A DNA stretch of 64,000 bases from Lentisphaeria bacterium (GCA_024405215.1 JAKSPB010000005.1:1-64000); one strand, 5' to 3'; counted from the stretch's first letter, positions 26,773 through 35,800 are shown. The notes: a model not told the origin generated them from the sequence alone. Numbers and translations: made by a program.

Positions 26773-26848
26773 GGTCCCGTAGCTCAGCGGTTAGAGCAGG
26801 TGACTCATAATCTCTTGGTCGCAGGTCCGAATCCTGCCGGGACCACCA
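26773..26848 (+). tRNA. tRNA with CAT anticodon, most like tRNA-Ile2
   Basis: A 76-nt cloverleaf with acceptor GGTCCCG/CGGGACC, discriminator A and encoded CCA. The D arm is GCTCAGCGGTTAGAGC, the anticodon loop CTCATAA gives anticodon CAT, and the T stem is GCAGG/CCTGC. The body closely follows bacterial minor Ile tRNAs whose C34 is changed to lysidine; elongator Met is the alternative. Two oddities are visible: position 55 in the T loop (TCCGAAT) is C where T is nearly universal, and the anticodon stem has a T-T mismatch at 29-41. Confidence 0.88.
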
Positions 26849-27164
26849 CTTTATATTTTCTTTGTTTTAAGATATTTGGAGCTTTCTGTTCTTTTGTGAA
26901 AAAGAACCGTTTTGTTGGTTTTTGCCGAAAAAGAATCGTTTTCTTTTCCTAGGTGGGAATCATGAAAAATAGCACAAATCCAGCACGCTGTGATGAAGCC
27001 ATTTTCAAGAAACGGCAGCAAGGGGCGGACGGTATGAGGCATGTGATTGCACGACAGATTGGCAATGTCGCTTATAGTATTGACAGGAAGCGCAGGTTGC
27101 GTTTTCATGGGAGAGCCTTTTGCAAAAGGCTCGGAATCTTAGGAATCAGCCCAAGGAGGTCATG
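26849..27164. other. Intergenic leader between tRNA and small membrane protein gene
   Basis: These 316 bp begin with an A+T-rich stretch carrying two direct AAAAAGAAYCGTTTT motifs (about 26899 and 26930). A short palindrome AGCCTTTTGCAAAAGGCT lies at about 27114-27131, similar to the ends of family II elements. TTGCAC and TATAGT near 27045-27076 could be promoter parts, but their 20-bp spacing is poor. No gene was seen. Confidence 0.55.
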
Positions 27165-27464
27165 ATGCCACAGGATGTTGATGAAGTGAACCCTCAGGAA
27201 AATACTCTGGAACAAGAGCCCCAGAAGACGCAGGCCGAGCAGAAGCCGGAGGAGACTCAGAAGACTCCGGAAGAACAGAAGGCCGATTTGGAACGCGAGC
27301 TCCGGAAGCGCGAGGCGTTGGCCAGGCTGGAAGAAGAGTCCCGGGATTCCGCCATGGGACGGATTTTGCGGAGCAAGTCCTTTTGGTATGCCGTCTTCGG
27401 AGCCATCTTCTTTCTTTTCATGTTCTATATCATCCGCTGGGCGGCGCGCGACATCGGGTTCTAG
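27165..27464 (+). CDS. Small single-pass membrane protein, unknown function
   Basis: A 99-aa protein with a highly charged N-terminal part (Gln/Glu/Lys-rich, about 5-60, likely a coiled coil or disordered tether), a basic patch GRILRSKS and one TM helix at about 73-91 (YAVFGAIFFLFMFYIIRW). The AAGGAGG site at 27153-27159 favours the ATG at 27165 over the adjacent one at 27162. I do not recognise the family. It ends 5 bp before a family II element. Confidence 0.75.
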   Translation: MPQDVDEVNPQENTLEQEPQKTQAEQKPEETQKTPEEQKADLERELRKREALARLEEESRDSAMGRILRSKSFWYAVFGAIFFLFMFYIIRWAARDIGF

Positions 27465-27468
27465 CGAA

Positions 27469-27620
27469 GTAATTGCAATCGTCGCTTTGGGCACTTTTCG
27501 CGCTTCCGGGACAGTTTGCTTCAAGTGCTTCGCGTCGTAATGGACTACGCCTTGGTGCACTTGAAACAAAGTGCCTCCGAAATCCCTGAAAAGTGCCTTC
27601 GAATGGACTTTTGCAATTAC
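27469..27620. repeat. Family II long-palindrome element, copy 2
   Basis: A 152-bp element with perfect 10-bp outer ends GTAATTGCAA and TTGCAATTAC. The left arm (GGGCACTTTTCGCGC, then TTTGCTTCAAGTGC) pairs with the right arm (GCACTTGAAACAAAG, then TGAAAAGTGCC). It fills the whole gap between the small membrane protein and the serine hydrolase and ends 12 bp before the latter's ATG, leaving little room for other control sequence. Confidence 0.9.
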
Positions 27621-27632
27621 CTCTGGTCGAAG

Positions 27633-28715
27633 ATGAATCTCTCTTTGCAACAGAAAATTCAGGATATCGTCGATGACGCCATTATGCGCGGCGAGGAGCT
27701 GGGCGTGCAATGTGCCATCTGGCAGAATGGCGCAATCCAGGCGGAATACTACGCAGGATATTGCGATGAGGCGCGCACGCGTCTCGTAACGGCGGACTCG
27801 CTTTTTCCTGTTTTTTCCGTGGGCAAGGCCTTCTTTTCCACGCTGGCGTTGAAGTTGGTGGAAGCCGGAGTGGTGGGGATGGACATGCCGCTGGCGGAGG
27901 TCTGGCCGGAGTTCGGTACGGCGGAGTTGCGCACTGTGCGATTGCGTCATGTGCTGAACCACACCACGGGACTTTTCATCATGCCGCAGGCTTCCACGCC
28001 GGAAGAACTCGCCGACTGGGATTTGATGTGCGCACGCATGGCGAAGCGCCGTCCGGCCTGGACGCCGGGCACAAAGACGCAATATCAGGCGCTGACCTAT
28101 TCCTGGCTCCTGGGCGGTGCGCTGGTCCACGCCACCGGGAAGCCGCTGGGGGAACTCCTGCGGCGGGAACTCCTGGAGCCCATCGGCGTTGATCGCGACA
28201 CCTTCTTTGGCATTCCGCTGTCGGAAGAGCATCGTCTGGGACGCGTGGTGCACGGACCGGATCTGCTGCCGTCGTTTCCCAAGAAGCAGACCTATCTTGA
28301 TCCCCTGCCGAATGCCCTGCGCTGCCGGTGCATTCGGGCGGCGTGTCTGCCGGCCTTCAACTGCATGAGCGATGTGCGGGGAATGGCGAAGTTCGGTGCA
28401 GAGCTATGGCAGGGAAATATTCTTTCCCGGAAAATGCTGGCGGAGGCCACTGCCTTGCAGCGTCCTCCAAACGATCCGATTCCTTCCGAAAATCCGGATG
28501 AATATTGGACGATCTTCGGACACGGCTATACGCTGCTGGGGGGACGCCCGAATTACGGACGAATCTTCGGACACCATGGCCACGGTGGCAGCGAAATTAC
28601 CATCGACCAGGAGAACGGCACGGTCTTCGCCGTGGTCAAGAACCGCCTTTCCTGCAAGGTCCTCCAGCCGATGAAGGAGAGGATCCGCCGCGAGGTCAAG
28701 CAGATGCTGGGATAG
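27633..28715 (+). CDS. Serine beta-lactamase-like hydrolase (class C/EstB-type)
   Basis: A 360-aa penicillin-binding-protein-like hydrolase without a signal peptide. The nucleophile motif SVGK stands near residue 67-70 (FPVFSVGKAFF), a YSW triad resembling the YxN motif lies near 155, and HGHGG near the C terminus takes the place of KTG. Such cytosolic members are usually esterases or peptidases and not true beta-lactamases. I chose the ATG at 27633 (MNLSLQQKIQ). The frame is open from 27516, but the added part is family II sequence. The preceding ribosome site is weak. Confidence 0.83.
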   Translation: MNLSLQQKIQDIVDDAIMRGEELGVQCAIWQNGAIQAEYYAGYCDEARTRLVTADSLFPVFSVGKAFFSTLALKLVEAGVVGMDMPLAEVWPEFGTAELRTVRLRHVLNHTTGLFIMPQASTPEELADWDLMCARMAKRRPAWTPGTKTQYQALTYSWLLGGALVHATGKPLGELLRRELLEPIGVDRDTFFGIPLSEEHRLGRVVHGPDLLPSFPKKQTYLDPLPNALRCRCIRAACLPAFNCMSDVRGMAKFGAELWQGNILSRKMLAEATALQRPPNDPIPSENPDEYWTIFGHGYTLLGGRPNYGRIFGHHGHGGSEITIDQENGTVFAVVKNRLSCKVLQPMKERIRREVKQMLG

Positions 28716-28740
28716 AGGTTCTTGTCAATTATCCCTGAAG

Positions 28741-28825
28741 TATAGAACACATTGGAACACTTTTCGACACTTTTTAAAAAAGTGTGTATACTTGAGTGTA
28801 CTTTTGTATAGAACCGGATTTCAAC
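28741..28825. repeat. E element copy 1 (85-bp repeat)
   Basis: The first of three direct copies (also 29233-29317 and 30743-30827). It contains GAACAC repeats about ten bases apart, the palindrome ACACTTTTTAAAAAAGTGT, GTATACTTGAGTGTAC and the end TATAGAACCGGATTTCAA. Together with the adjoining AraC 3' sequence it forms the left arm of a longer direct repeat with 30743 onward. Confidence 0.88.
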
Positions 28826-28884
28826 GGGGAGGAGGATCTTGTCAATGCTGTGGTGACGGGAAGTCCGGGCGTTGTGTCGTCTGG

Positions 28885-29190
28885 TTATTTGTTCCGGTAG
28901 ACGTGTGGGGTGACGCCGTATGCCTTCTTGAAGCGGCGGATGAAGTAGTTCGCGCTGGAGAATCCGGAACGGAAGGCGATTTCGTCCACGCTCATGTGGC
29001 TTTTCAGGAGCAGGTTGCAGGCGTGTTCCAGGCGGTATTTCAGGGTGAGTTCGCTGAAGGAGGCTCCCAGGTATTTCAAGCAAAGGGTTGAGACATACCC
29101 CGGGCTGATGGAGAAGAAGCGGGCCACGTCTTCCCGGGAAAGCGGCTCTTCCCAGTGCTCCCGAAGGAAGGTATGCAGACGCTCCGTCAG
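28885..29190 (-). pseudogene. Truncated AraC-family regulator, C-terminal DNA-binding part only
   Basis: This frame encodes about 101 residues equal to the end of the full AraC regulator at 30887-31729: both helix-turn-helix motifs (LSREDVARFF..SPGYVSTL and VDEIAFRSGFSSANYFIRRF) through VYRNK. The sensing domain is missing. Frame continues upstream to an ATG at 29262, but those 24 residues read E element 2 backwards and are not homologous. The last 194 bp of the coding part are identical to the full gene; the upstream part differs at many positions. It is probably a recombination remnant. It could still make a DNA-binding fragment competing for the same sites. Confidence 0.8.
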
Positions 29191-29232
29191 ATCGCAATAT
29201 CCTGAGTTGAATGACTGTCTATATGATAAAAA

Positions 29233-29317
29233 TATAGAACACATTGGAACACTTTTCGACACTTTTGCGAAAATGGTGTATATTTGAGTATACTTTTATA
29301 TAGAACCAGATTTCAAT
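29233..29317 (+). promoter_or_regulatory. E element copy 2, upstream of the AAA ATPase gene
   Basis: The second copy of the 85-bp repeat, ending 17 bp before the ATPase ATG, so in this copy it is probably the gene's control region. It keeps the phased GAACAC/GAACAC/CGACAC series, but its AC-rich palindrome has decayed to ACACTTTT-GCG-AAAATGGTGT. TATATAGA at 29297-29304 could serve as a -10 box; no good -35 matches it. That the same sequence precedes a different context twice suggests a mobile or recombined regulatory block. Confidence 0.55.
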
Positions 29318-29334
29318 AGGGAAACAACAATTTC

Positions 29335-30504
29335 ATGGATCCTGTCATCAATCCGTTTTCACCTGGAGCAGGCGCTCCGCCGCCAGAACTGGTAGGTCGC
29401 GAGGCTATTTTTGAAGAAGCTCGGATTTTGCTGGGGCGTGTTCTAGGCGGTCGCACGGTTCAGAGTATGGTAATGACCGGTTTGCGTGGTGTTGGCAAAA
29501 CAGTTTTGCTTGGCGAAATAAGACACATGGCTGAACATTCTGGGGTCCTTCCTGTAATGGTGGAGGCAACAGAAGAGAAATCGGTTGGGGAATTATTGGT
29601 TGCTCCCTTGAAAAAGGTGCTTTTTGACCTTGATCGTATGCAGGGGGCGAAGGATAAGGTCAAGCGTGGACTTGTTGCGTTGCGCAATTTTATCGGGACG
29701 ATAAAAATAGAGGTAGGAGATTTTGGTCTCGGCATAGAGCCGCAGCATGGTTTTGCTGACAGTGGTGATTTGGAATATGATCTTGGGGAATTGTTTGTTT
29801 GCGTCGCAGAAGCGGCGGCGGATCGCGGCAAAGGTGTTGTAGTGCTGATAGACGAGATGCAATATCTTTGTGAACGAGAGCTTGGTGCCTTGATCATGGC
29901 TATGCACCGGATGCAGCAGGAGGCGTTGCCTTTGGCACTTGTTGGTGCAGGATTGCCGATTTTGCCGGGGCTGGCAGGCAATGCCAAATCCTATGCGGAG
30001 CGTCTTTTTCACTTTCTTGAAATAGGTGCGCTATTGGAAGAGGATGCTATCAAGGCAATACGACTTCCTTTAGAGGCAGGAGCCGTGCACATTGACGATG
30101 CTGCTGCACATCGCGTCTTCGAGATGACTCATGGCTATCCCTACTTTCTGCAAGAATGGGGATACCGTTTGTGGAATTATGTGGAGCAGGAGCCTATTTG
30201 GTTGTCAGACGTCGAGGCTGTTTATCCAAGTGTGCTAAAGCGTTTGGATGATAGTTTCTTTCGTGTGCGAATCGAACGAATGACGAAGGGAGAAAAGGAT
30301 TTTCTTTATGCCATGGCGAAGATTGAGTCCTCTGAGATAAAGATCGGGGATGTTGCCAAGCAGTTGGGGGTAACAGTGGGAAGCATGGGCCCACGTCGTA
30401 GTTCCTTGATTAGAAAAGGAATGATTTATAGTCCGGCACATGGCACTATTGCGTTCTCTGTGCCTTTGTTCGGTGAGTACTTGTTGCGGTCTAATCGAAT
30501 ATGA
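29335..30504 (+). CDS. AAA/ORC-like ATPase with C-terminal winged helix, function unknown
   Basis: A 389-aa cytosolic P-loop ATPase. The N terminus NPFSPGAGAPPPELVGR is typical of a widespread AAA_16/ATPase_2-like group. Walker A is GLRGVGKT (residues 49-56), Walker B is VVVLIDEMQYL near 180-190, and LALVGAGLP follows as sensor 1. The last 90 residues (MTKGEKDFLYAMA, later GVTVGSMGPRRSSLIRKGM) look like a winged helix-turn-helix. Sample lines are about 47% GC, against 53-58% in nearby genes, and codon use is more A/T-rich, suggesting transfer. It is flanked by E elements and an AraC duplication. Family II copy 3 begins 2 bp after its stop. No partner gene was found. Its role (DNA maintenance, defence or signalling) cannot be read. 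Confidence 0.83.
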   Translation: MDPVINPFSPGAGAPPPELVGREAIFEEARILLGRVLGGRTVQSMVMTGLRGVGKTVLLGEIRHMAEHSGVLPVMVEATEEKSVGELLVAPLKKVLFDLDRMQGAKDKVKRGLVALRNFIGTIKIEVGDFGLGIEPQHGFADSGDLEYDLGELFVCVAEAAADRGKGVVVLIDEMQYLCERELGALIMAMHRMQQEALPLALVGAGLPILPGLAGNAKSYAERLFHFLEIGALLEEDAIKAIRLPLEAGAVHIDDAAAHRVFEMTHGYPYFLQEWGYRLWNYVEQEPIWLSDVEAVYPSVLKRLDDSFFRVRIERMTKGEKDFLYAMAKIESSEIKIGDVAKQLGVTVGSMGPRRSSLIRKGMIYSPAHGTIAFSVPLFGEYLLRSNRI

Positions 30505-30506
30505 AG

Positions 30507-30694
30507 GAGCCTTTTGCAAAAGTCGCTTCGGCCACTTTTCGCTCTTTCGGGGCATTTTGCTCCAAGTGCTTCCGCCTTCGCGAAGCTACGGCGGGACATG
30601 TCGCATCGTAGTGGACTACGCCTTGTCGCACTTGAAGCAGACTGCCTCCGAAATCCCTGAAAAGTGCCTTCGAATGGACTTTTGCAAAAGACTC
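30507..30694. repeat. Family II long-palindrome element, copy 3
   Basis: At 188 bp this is the longest copy. Its ends GAGCCTTTTGCAAAAGTCG and GGACTTTTGCAAAAGACTC are nearly perfect inverted repeats of 19 bp. About 35 bp (around 30571-30605, TTCCGCCTTCGCGAAGC...) are extra in the centre compared with copy 2. It starts 2 bp after the ATPase stop. Confidence 0.88.
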
Positions 30695-30742
30695 GAAGAA
30701 TTCTGTTTTGATCGAATTTCCTTGGCAGGGGACCTTGATAAA

Positions 30743-30827
30743 AATAGAACACATTGAAACACTTTTCGACACTTTTTAAAAAAGTGTGTATACTTGAGTA
30801 TACTTTTGTATAGAACCGGATTTCAAC
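30743..30827. repeat. E element copy 3 (85-bp repeat)
   Basis: The third direct copy, with the intact palindrome ACACTTTTTAAAAAAGTGT and GTATACTTGAGTATAC. From just inside this copy through the AraC 3' end (30801-31080) the sequence is identical to 28799-29078 over 280 bp by eye. It lies downstream of the minus-strand AraC gene and so is not that gene's promoter. Confidence 0.88.
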
Positions 30828-30886
30828 GGGGAGGAGGATCTTGTCAATGCTGTGGTGACGGGAAGTCCGGGCGTTGTGTCGTCTGG

Positions 30887-31729
30887 TTATTTGTTCCGGT
30901 AGACGTGTGGGGTGACGCCGTATGCCTTCTTGAAGCGGCGGATGAAGTAGTTCGCGCTGGAGAATCCGGAACGGAAGGCGATTTCGTCCACGCTCATGTG
31001 GCTTTTCAGGAGCAGGTTGCAGGCGTGTTCCAGGCGGTATTTCAGGGTGAGTTCGCTGAAGGAGGCTCCCAGGTATTTCAGGCACAGCGTCGAGACATAC
31101 CCTGGGCTGATGGAGAAGAAGCGGGCCACGTCCTCCCGGGAGAGGGGTTCTTCCCGGTGTTCCCGCAGAAAGTTGTTCAGGCGCTCCGTAAGATGGAACT
31201 GTCGGGTGATGGGGGCTGCGGTGCTTTCCTGCAACGCCTTGATGGTCAACGAATACAGAGCTTGGCATAACTCGTTGAACAAGGGGAGCTGGTGTTCGTG
31301 GGCCAGGGCTTCCATGGCCTGGATCAGCGCCATGCCGCCAGGCGAAAGCGGCATATAGGTATGCCAGAATATGTCCCGTTCCGTGGGTGGTGGGGTAATG
31401 CCGTCCGAGTCAATGAACATGGCCCGGATGTGTCCGGGAAAGAAGCTGAAGGAAAGGGCCCGGCTGGGATATTCTCTCTTCTCGTTGGAATGGAAGTATC
31501 CATTGCGTGTGCAAAAGAAGGTGTTCATCCCCCTGAAAATCTTTTGTGTAGCCTTCCCGTTTTCAAAAAAATTGCTGCACAATTCACCGTCCAACTGGAT
31601 AAGCAACCGAGGAACGGAATGTATCCAGTCGCCTTCATGGGCCTCCGAAAAGACGCCTGCCACGGGCGGAATGGATGGCAGTTCGCAGTGTTTCAAAAGT
31701 TTTTCCAACGAAATTTGAAAGACGCTCAT
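30887..31729 (-). CDS. AraC-family transcriptional regulator
   Basis: A 280-aa regulator. Residues 1 to about 165 form a ligand-binding domain of unknown specificity (cupin-like pattern, with CTRNGYFHSNEKREYPSRALSFSFFPG). Residues 178-280 form the double helix-turn-helix, with LSREDVARFFSISPGYVSTL and MSVDEIAFRSGFSSANYFIRRFKKAYGVTP. It is transcribed away from the prepilin-like gene, with 248 bp between the two starts, so it may control that gene and the glycan locus beyond. A C-terminal copy lies 2 kb to the left. Confidence 0.9.
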   Translation of the reverse strand: MSVFQISLEKLLKHCELPSIPPVAGVFSEAHEGDWIHSVPRLLIQLDGELCSNFFENGKATQKIFRGMNTFFCTRNGYFHSNEKREYPSRALSFSFFPGHIRAMFIDSDGITPPPTERDIFWHTYMPLSPGGMALIQAMEALAHEHQLPLFNELCQALYSLTIKALQESTAAPITRQFHLTERLNNFLREHREEPLSREDVARFFSISPGYVSTLCLKYLGASFSELTLKYRLEHACNLLLKSHMSVDEIAFRSGFSSANYFIRRFKKAYGVTPHVYRNK

Positions 31730-31752
31730 GATGTAACAAAAGTTCTATTTTT

Positions 31753-31781
31753 TTGTTGAAAAAAGATGTTTGGTTTACAAT
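31753..31781 (+). promoter_or_regulatory. Candidate promoter for the prepilin-like gene
   Basis: TTGTTG at 31753-31758 and TACAAT at 31776-31781 are separated by 17 bp. The -10 matches five of six positions and the -35 only three. Transcription would start near 31788, leaving a leader of about 190 nt that contains a perfect hairpin. Confidence 0.38.
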
Positions 31782-31891
31782 AGTGCTATTTTTCGTTTTT
31801 TCTCACTATTGGGAACAGTTCTTTTTTTCCTAAAATATGATTGACGCCCGAAAATGGTGTTTCCTCGAAAATCGGAAGGATTTTTTTCCGG

Positions 31892-31909
31892 GTCGGCTTT
31901 TTTGCCGAC
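31892..31909 (+). promoter_or_regulatory. Leader hairpin upstream of the prepilin-like gene
   Basis: GTCGGC-TTTTTT-GCCGAC forms a perfect 6-bp stem with a six-T loop. A second possible hairpin (CGGAA...TTCCG) lies just before it at about 31873-31890. Both fall in the predicted long leader between promoter and ATG. Function is unknown; control of translation or mRNA stability is possible. Confidence 0.45.
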
Positions 31910-31977
31910 AACTCAAGTCCCACGTGAGCGCTATCTGTTCACAAGTCATTCCCCAAAACAACCCAAGGAGCAAAGAA

Positions 31978-32760
31978 ATGAAGCGTAATTCCTTCACTCT
32001 GATCGAACTGCTGGTGGTCATTGCCATCATCGCCATCCTGGCCTCCATGCTGTTGCCTGCCTTGTCCAAGGCCCGTGAGAAGGCCCGTTCCATCGCCTGC
32101 GTCAACAACCTGAAGCAGATCGGTATTGCCATGGTCCTTTACTTGGATGACCACAATGGCAATTTTATGGACGACTACAACACCAAGGTCTATCATAGCC
32201 AGAGGACGAACAGTGACATTCCCGTGGACCGCGCTCCCTGGTCGTTCCTCCTGACCGACAACGGCTATCTGCCCTATCCGGGCGGCCAGGATGTCGGCTA
32301 CTTTGGCGGCGGTAACGTCACCAAGCACATTCTCTTCTGCCCCTCTTCCTCCACGACCAGAGAAAAATATCTGTGCGACTATGGCATCAACCTCAATCTG
32401 ACTCGTCACCAAAATAACGCCACCTGGGATTCCTACTGCTGCTACAATATCGATGCCCTGACGGCTCCCTCCAAGATGGCAATGATCACCGATACCGCAA
32501 AATCCTCCTCGGACGAAGCAGGCAGCGGCGAAGCGCAGCAGCCCCTCTTTTTCGGACGTGCATCAAATTTCAGTGGCACCGGCGCCGCGTTCTCCTGCGA
32601 TACACCGTACTGCATCTCCATGTCCCGTCATGGCAAGTTCTGCGCCAACATGCTCTTCTGCGATACCCATGTGGAGACCATCCGCAAGGGACAGCTGCCT
32701 GTTGATGTCTACAGCGGCACTGCCGTCTGCAGCGTTGCTCTGATCAAGCAGCAGCAGTAA
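31978..32760 (+). CDS. Type II secretion/prepilin-like protein, H-x9-DG (DUF1559-like) family
   Basis: A 260-aa protein with a type IV prepilin-style N terminus. A short basic leader MKRNS precedes [24 protein letters not shown], the hydrophobic helix cut and methylated by a prepilin peptidase, and then [19 protein letters not shown], the hallmark of the large prepilin families of Lentisphaerota and Planctomycetota. The rest is a secreted globular domain with several Cys and the terminal FCDTHVE segment. CAAGGAG precedes the ATG at 31978. An earlier in-frame ATG at 31837 has no ribosome site and would bury the leader. A hairpin lies 11 bp after the stop and the GH123-like gene starts about 107 bp downstream. 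Confidence 0.92.
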   Translation: MKRNSFTLIELLVVIAIIAILASMLLPALSKAREKARSIACVNNLKQIGIAMVLYLDDHNGNFMDDYNTKVYHSQRTNSDIPVDRAPWSFLLTDNGYLPYPGGQDVGYFGGGNVTKHILFCPSSSTTREKYLCDYGINLNLTRHQNNATWDSYCCYNIDALTAPSKMAMITDTAKSSSDEAGSGEAQQPLFFGRASNFSGTGAAFSCDTPYCISMSRHGKFCANMLFCDTHVETIRKGQLPVDVYSGTAVCSVALIKQQQ

Positions 32761-32770
32761 TGTGACAACC

Positions 32771-32798
32771 AGCCGCTGGCGGAGAGCCGCCGGCGGCT
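32771..32798 (+). terminator. GC-rich hairpin after the prepilin-like gene
   Basis: AGCCGCTGGCGG-AGAG-CCGCCGGCGGCT makes a 12-bp stem with one T-G pair and a 4-nt loop. No T-run follows, so it may be an attenuator or mRNA stabiliser between the abundant prepilin message and the downstream glycan genes. Confidence 0.6.
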
Positions 32799-32867
32799 GT
32801 TGCGAAGGGAAAAGAGACATGCGTCGCCTGGAGGCTTTTGAGGTTGCGCATGTCCGTTAGGAGTATG

Positions 32868-35800
32868 ATGTTGATGGAAAAGAGGCTATTTCTTTTTGCG
32901 TTTTGCGTTGCGTTTGTGGTTTTAGGATCGGCGATGGAATATCCGACATACGGCTGGAATACCTGGAAGCACGCGGAAAACGGCGGGGCCTTCGAGCGGG
33001 TGGAGCCCAACGCCGAATTTGCAGAAGGGGCGTTGAAGTTCGTTCCCGACCAGGATATCCAGAAGAGTTATTCTTTGCAGGCGTATGGCGATGTGCCCGC
33101 CAAGTCTGACGAAGTGGTTTCCGTTACTTTCCGGATTCTTGCCAGCGCGGACGTATCTCCTGCGGCAACGATGATTTTCAGTCTTGACACCAAGAACGAG
33201 TCGCAGGAGTGGTATAAGGTATTCAAGACGCCTTTGCAGAAAGCGCTGGATGTCATTCCCGGCATTGAGCAGACGATTACGCTGGAAGCGGATTTCAAGC
33301 AGTTTGAGGCAAGGGAACTGGGTTTTGTTTGCCCGATCGTCGAAGTGAACAATTTGACTGCGGGTTATGTGGCTGTTTTGCCCATCAAGGTCTCGGCCAA
33401 AAAGAGTGTTTATACGGCGTCGGAAAAAACGCAGGTTCCTGGCCTGGATGGATATGTCATTCAGGAGGATGCCCTGACGCAGTTCAAGTGGGCGGGTGCC
33501 GTGGCGGATGACAAGTTCGAGCGTCTGCTGAACTATGCGGCGCTTGGGTTGAATATCGTTGATTTGACGCCGAAGAACAAGGCGGTTGCCTGGCAATGGC
33601 TGGAAGGCGACACGGTGAGCACTGTCTATGCGGGAGGAAAATGGTGCATTTCCGTGGGCGAAACGCCTGAGGCGCAACATGAAGCATTGGTTATTATTGG
33701 CGAGAATCTTTCCGCCGCCGAATATGGTTCTGGCGTGCTCTTCAGAGGTGCGGATGGCGTGGTCCATCTAGTGGAAGGCGGCATGGAATCCACTGGACAC
33801 ACGTTGCTTCGCGCCAAAGGCACACCGGAAATCGACGTGCGCGGTCTCTATGTTGCGGACGACGCATGCTCTCTCTTCTGGATTGACGAGGCGCAGCGGG
33901 AATTGCGTCGCGCCAAGAAGGTCTATGAATCGAACCTGGAGTACATTCCCCCAATCTGGGGCGCTTACAATGTCGCCCGCAAATGGGAAAATGCGTTTGA
34001 CCTCTATAGGCAGGCGCTGGAGGAGATGAAGCGGAATGTCATGGCGCGAACGGAAGGTTGGGGAGCGGCGCTTGTCGCGAATCCTCTGTTGCACGACCGC
34101 TATGGCCAGCTGATCTGGATGGCGGCGCGTGAATACATCGAAGAGTCCGGCTATTTCGGCGGCGTATTTCGCAAAACGTGGTTTACGCATCTCGGTGGAG
34201 CTGGACAAGTGGGACAGACTCTTGAGTTCGCCCGCAAATGCGACGAACTGGCGGCCCGTGCGCGCCGTCTCGAAAAAGCGAATTTCAAGGAAGGCATAGC
34301 TGCGGGAGAGCAGTTCGCCGCAGGCTGGATCAATGGCCTGGAGCATGTCTATCCCTCCGCAGGCAACAACAGACGGCTCAGCCGGGAGTGGACATTGGAT
34401 GTGGCGCGCGGTGAAGCGGAGGATGCGCAGCTGGTACTGACAAGCGGAGACAATGCAGTGGAAGGTCTGGTTGTCTCCATCCAGGCGGAGCAGAAGAACG
34501 CGCCAGTCTTCTCTCTCTACCGCACGGAGTGCGTTACCATTACGCCAAGTCCCATGCCAATGCTTCCGCTGTGCCATCCTGGCGACAGCAAGATGCCGGA
34601 CATTCTGATTCCCCTGGCGGAAGGCGAGGCGGTCGCTTTGGAGAAGGAATCCAATCTGGCGATTCAGGCACGTATTCGCGTGGCGCATGACGCGAAACCA
34701 GGCAAATACACCTATCACGTGAGTGTCAAGAAAGGTGATGTGCAAATTGTTCTTCCTCTGACGGTTGTGGTGCATGGTTTCGACATTTCGGACCGACCTC
34801 TGCCCAATATCGCGGGCCTTCGTCCAAGTACCTTCCGCGAATGGTATAAGGACGACGCGCAGAAAGCGCGCAGGAATTTTGCTCTGGAGCTGATGGATTG
34901 CCATCTGGAGCCGCTGGATCTCTACAGCCAGACGCCGGTTGTGGAAGACCAGGACTGGGCGGTGGAACACGGTGTCCGTGCATGGAATTTCGGCGGCAAT
35001 CTCAACGCCCTGGCCGACCCGGATTCCACTATGCTGGAGTTCGTGAAGCTTCTGGGCAGCACGGACGGAAAGACATTCACGGTGATTCCTGCGGAGTTCT
35101 CGTTGGAGCGCCGCGTGGAGGCCGAGCCGTTGAGCGATGTGGATCTTGTGATCGTTCCGAAGGCTTCCGTCGCCAAATACCGCTATCTGAAGATTCATGA
35201 CAGCGAAGTGCGTGGCTGGTACAACCGCAGCAACTACCACTTCTTCTACGTCTATGCGAACTCGCCTTTTGGCCCTGCTGTTTCGTTGACGGATGCGGAT
35301 GGCGTCAAGAAGGGAATCAGTGATGTCCGCTTCCTGCAGCCGGACAAGAATCCGTCCGTATCCGGCGTGGAACAGTTCAAGGCGATAAGCGGCATTGCGT
35401 TTGACAATCTCCGCGACGCCAGCAACTGCGGCTCTGTGCTACTGGAGAAAGGCGAAGGCGAAGTGACGGAAGTGCGGCTTTTCAACCGTCTGAAGCAGGC
35501 GAATTGGGAAAGCATGTCCAAGTTCTACAATGCTTTCCTGGAGAAGACGGATGGAAAGGCCGAAATCTATCTCTACGGCTTTGACGAAGTTGCTTCGTAT
35601 CTCAACGGCCAGGTGATCTCTGCCCTGAAGAACACCAAGCTGGCCTTCCCGAAGATCCGCACGATTTCGACTCTTGCCCATGCTGAGGCCAATCCGGAGA
35701 TCTTCGGGCTGCTGGACATTCACTGCCCGACAAATGTCTATGCCACGCCGCGCTTCAACAAACGGACCCATGATCGGGTGGGGACGGAGTATTGGACTTA

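Noticed and set aside
26870-26945. Second tRNA or small RNA after the tRNA gene
   Set aside because: The A+T-rich repeats AAAAAGAAYCGTTTT do not fold into a cloverleaf and no conserved RNA motif is visible.
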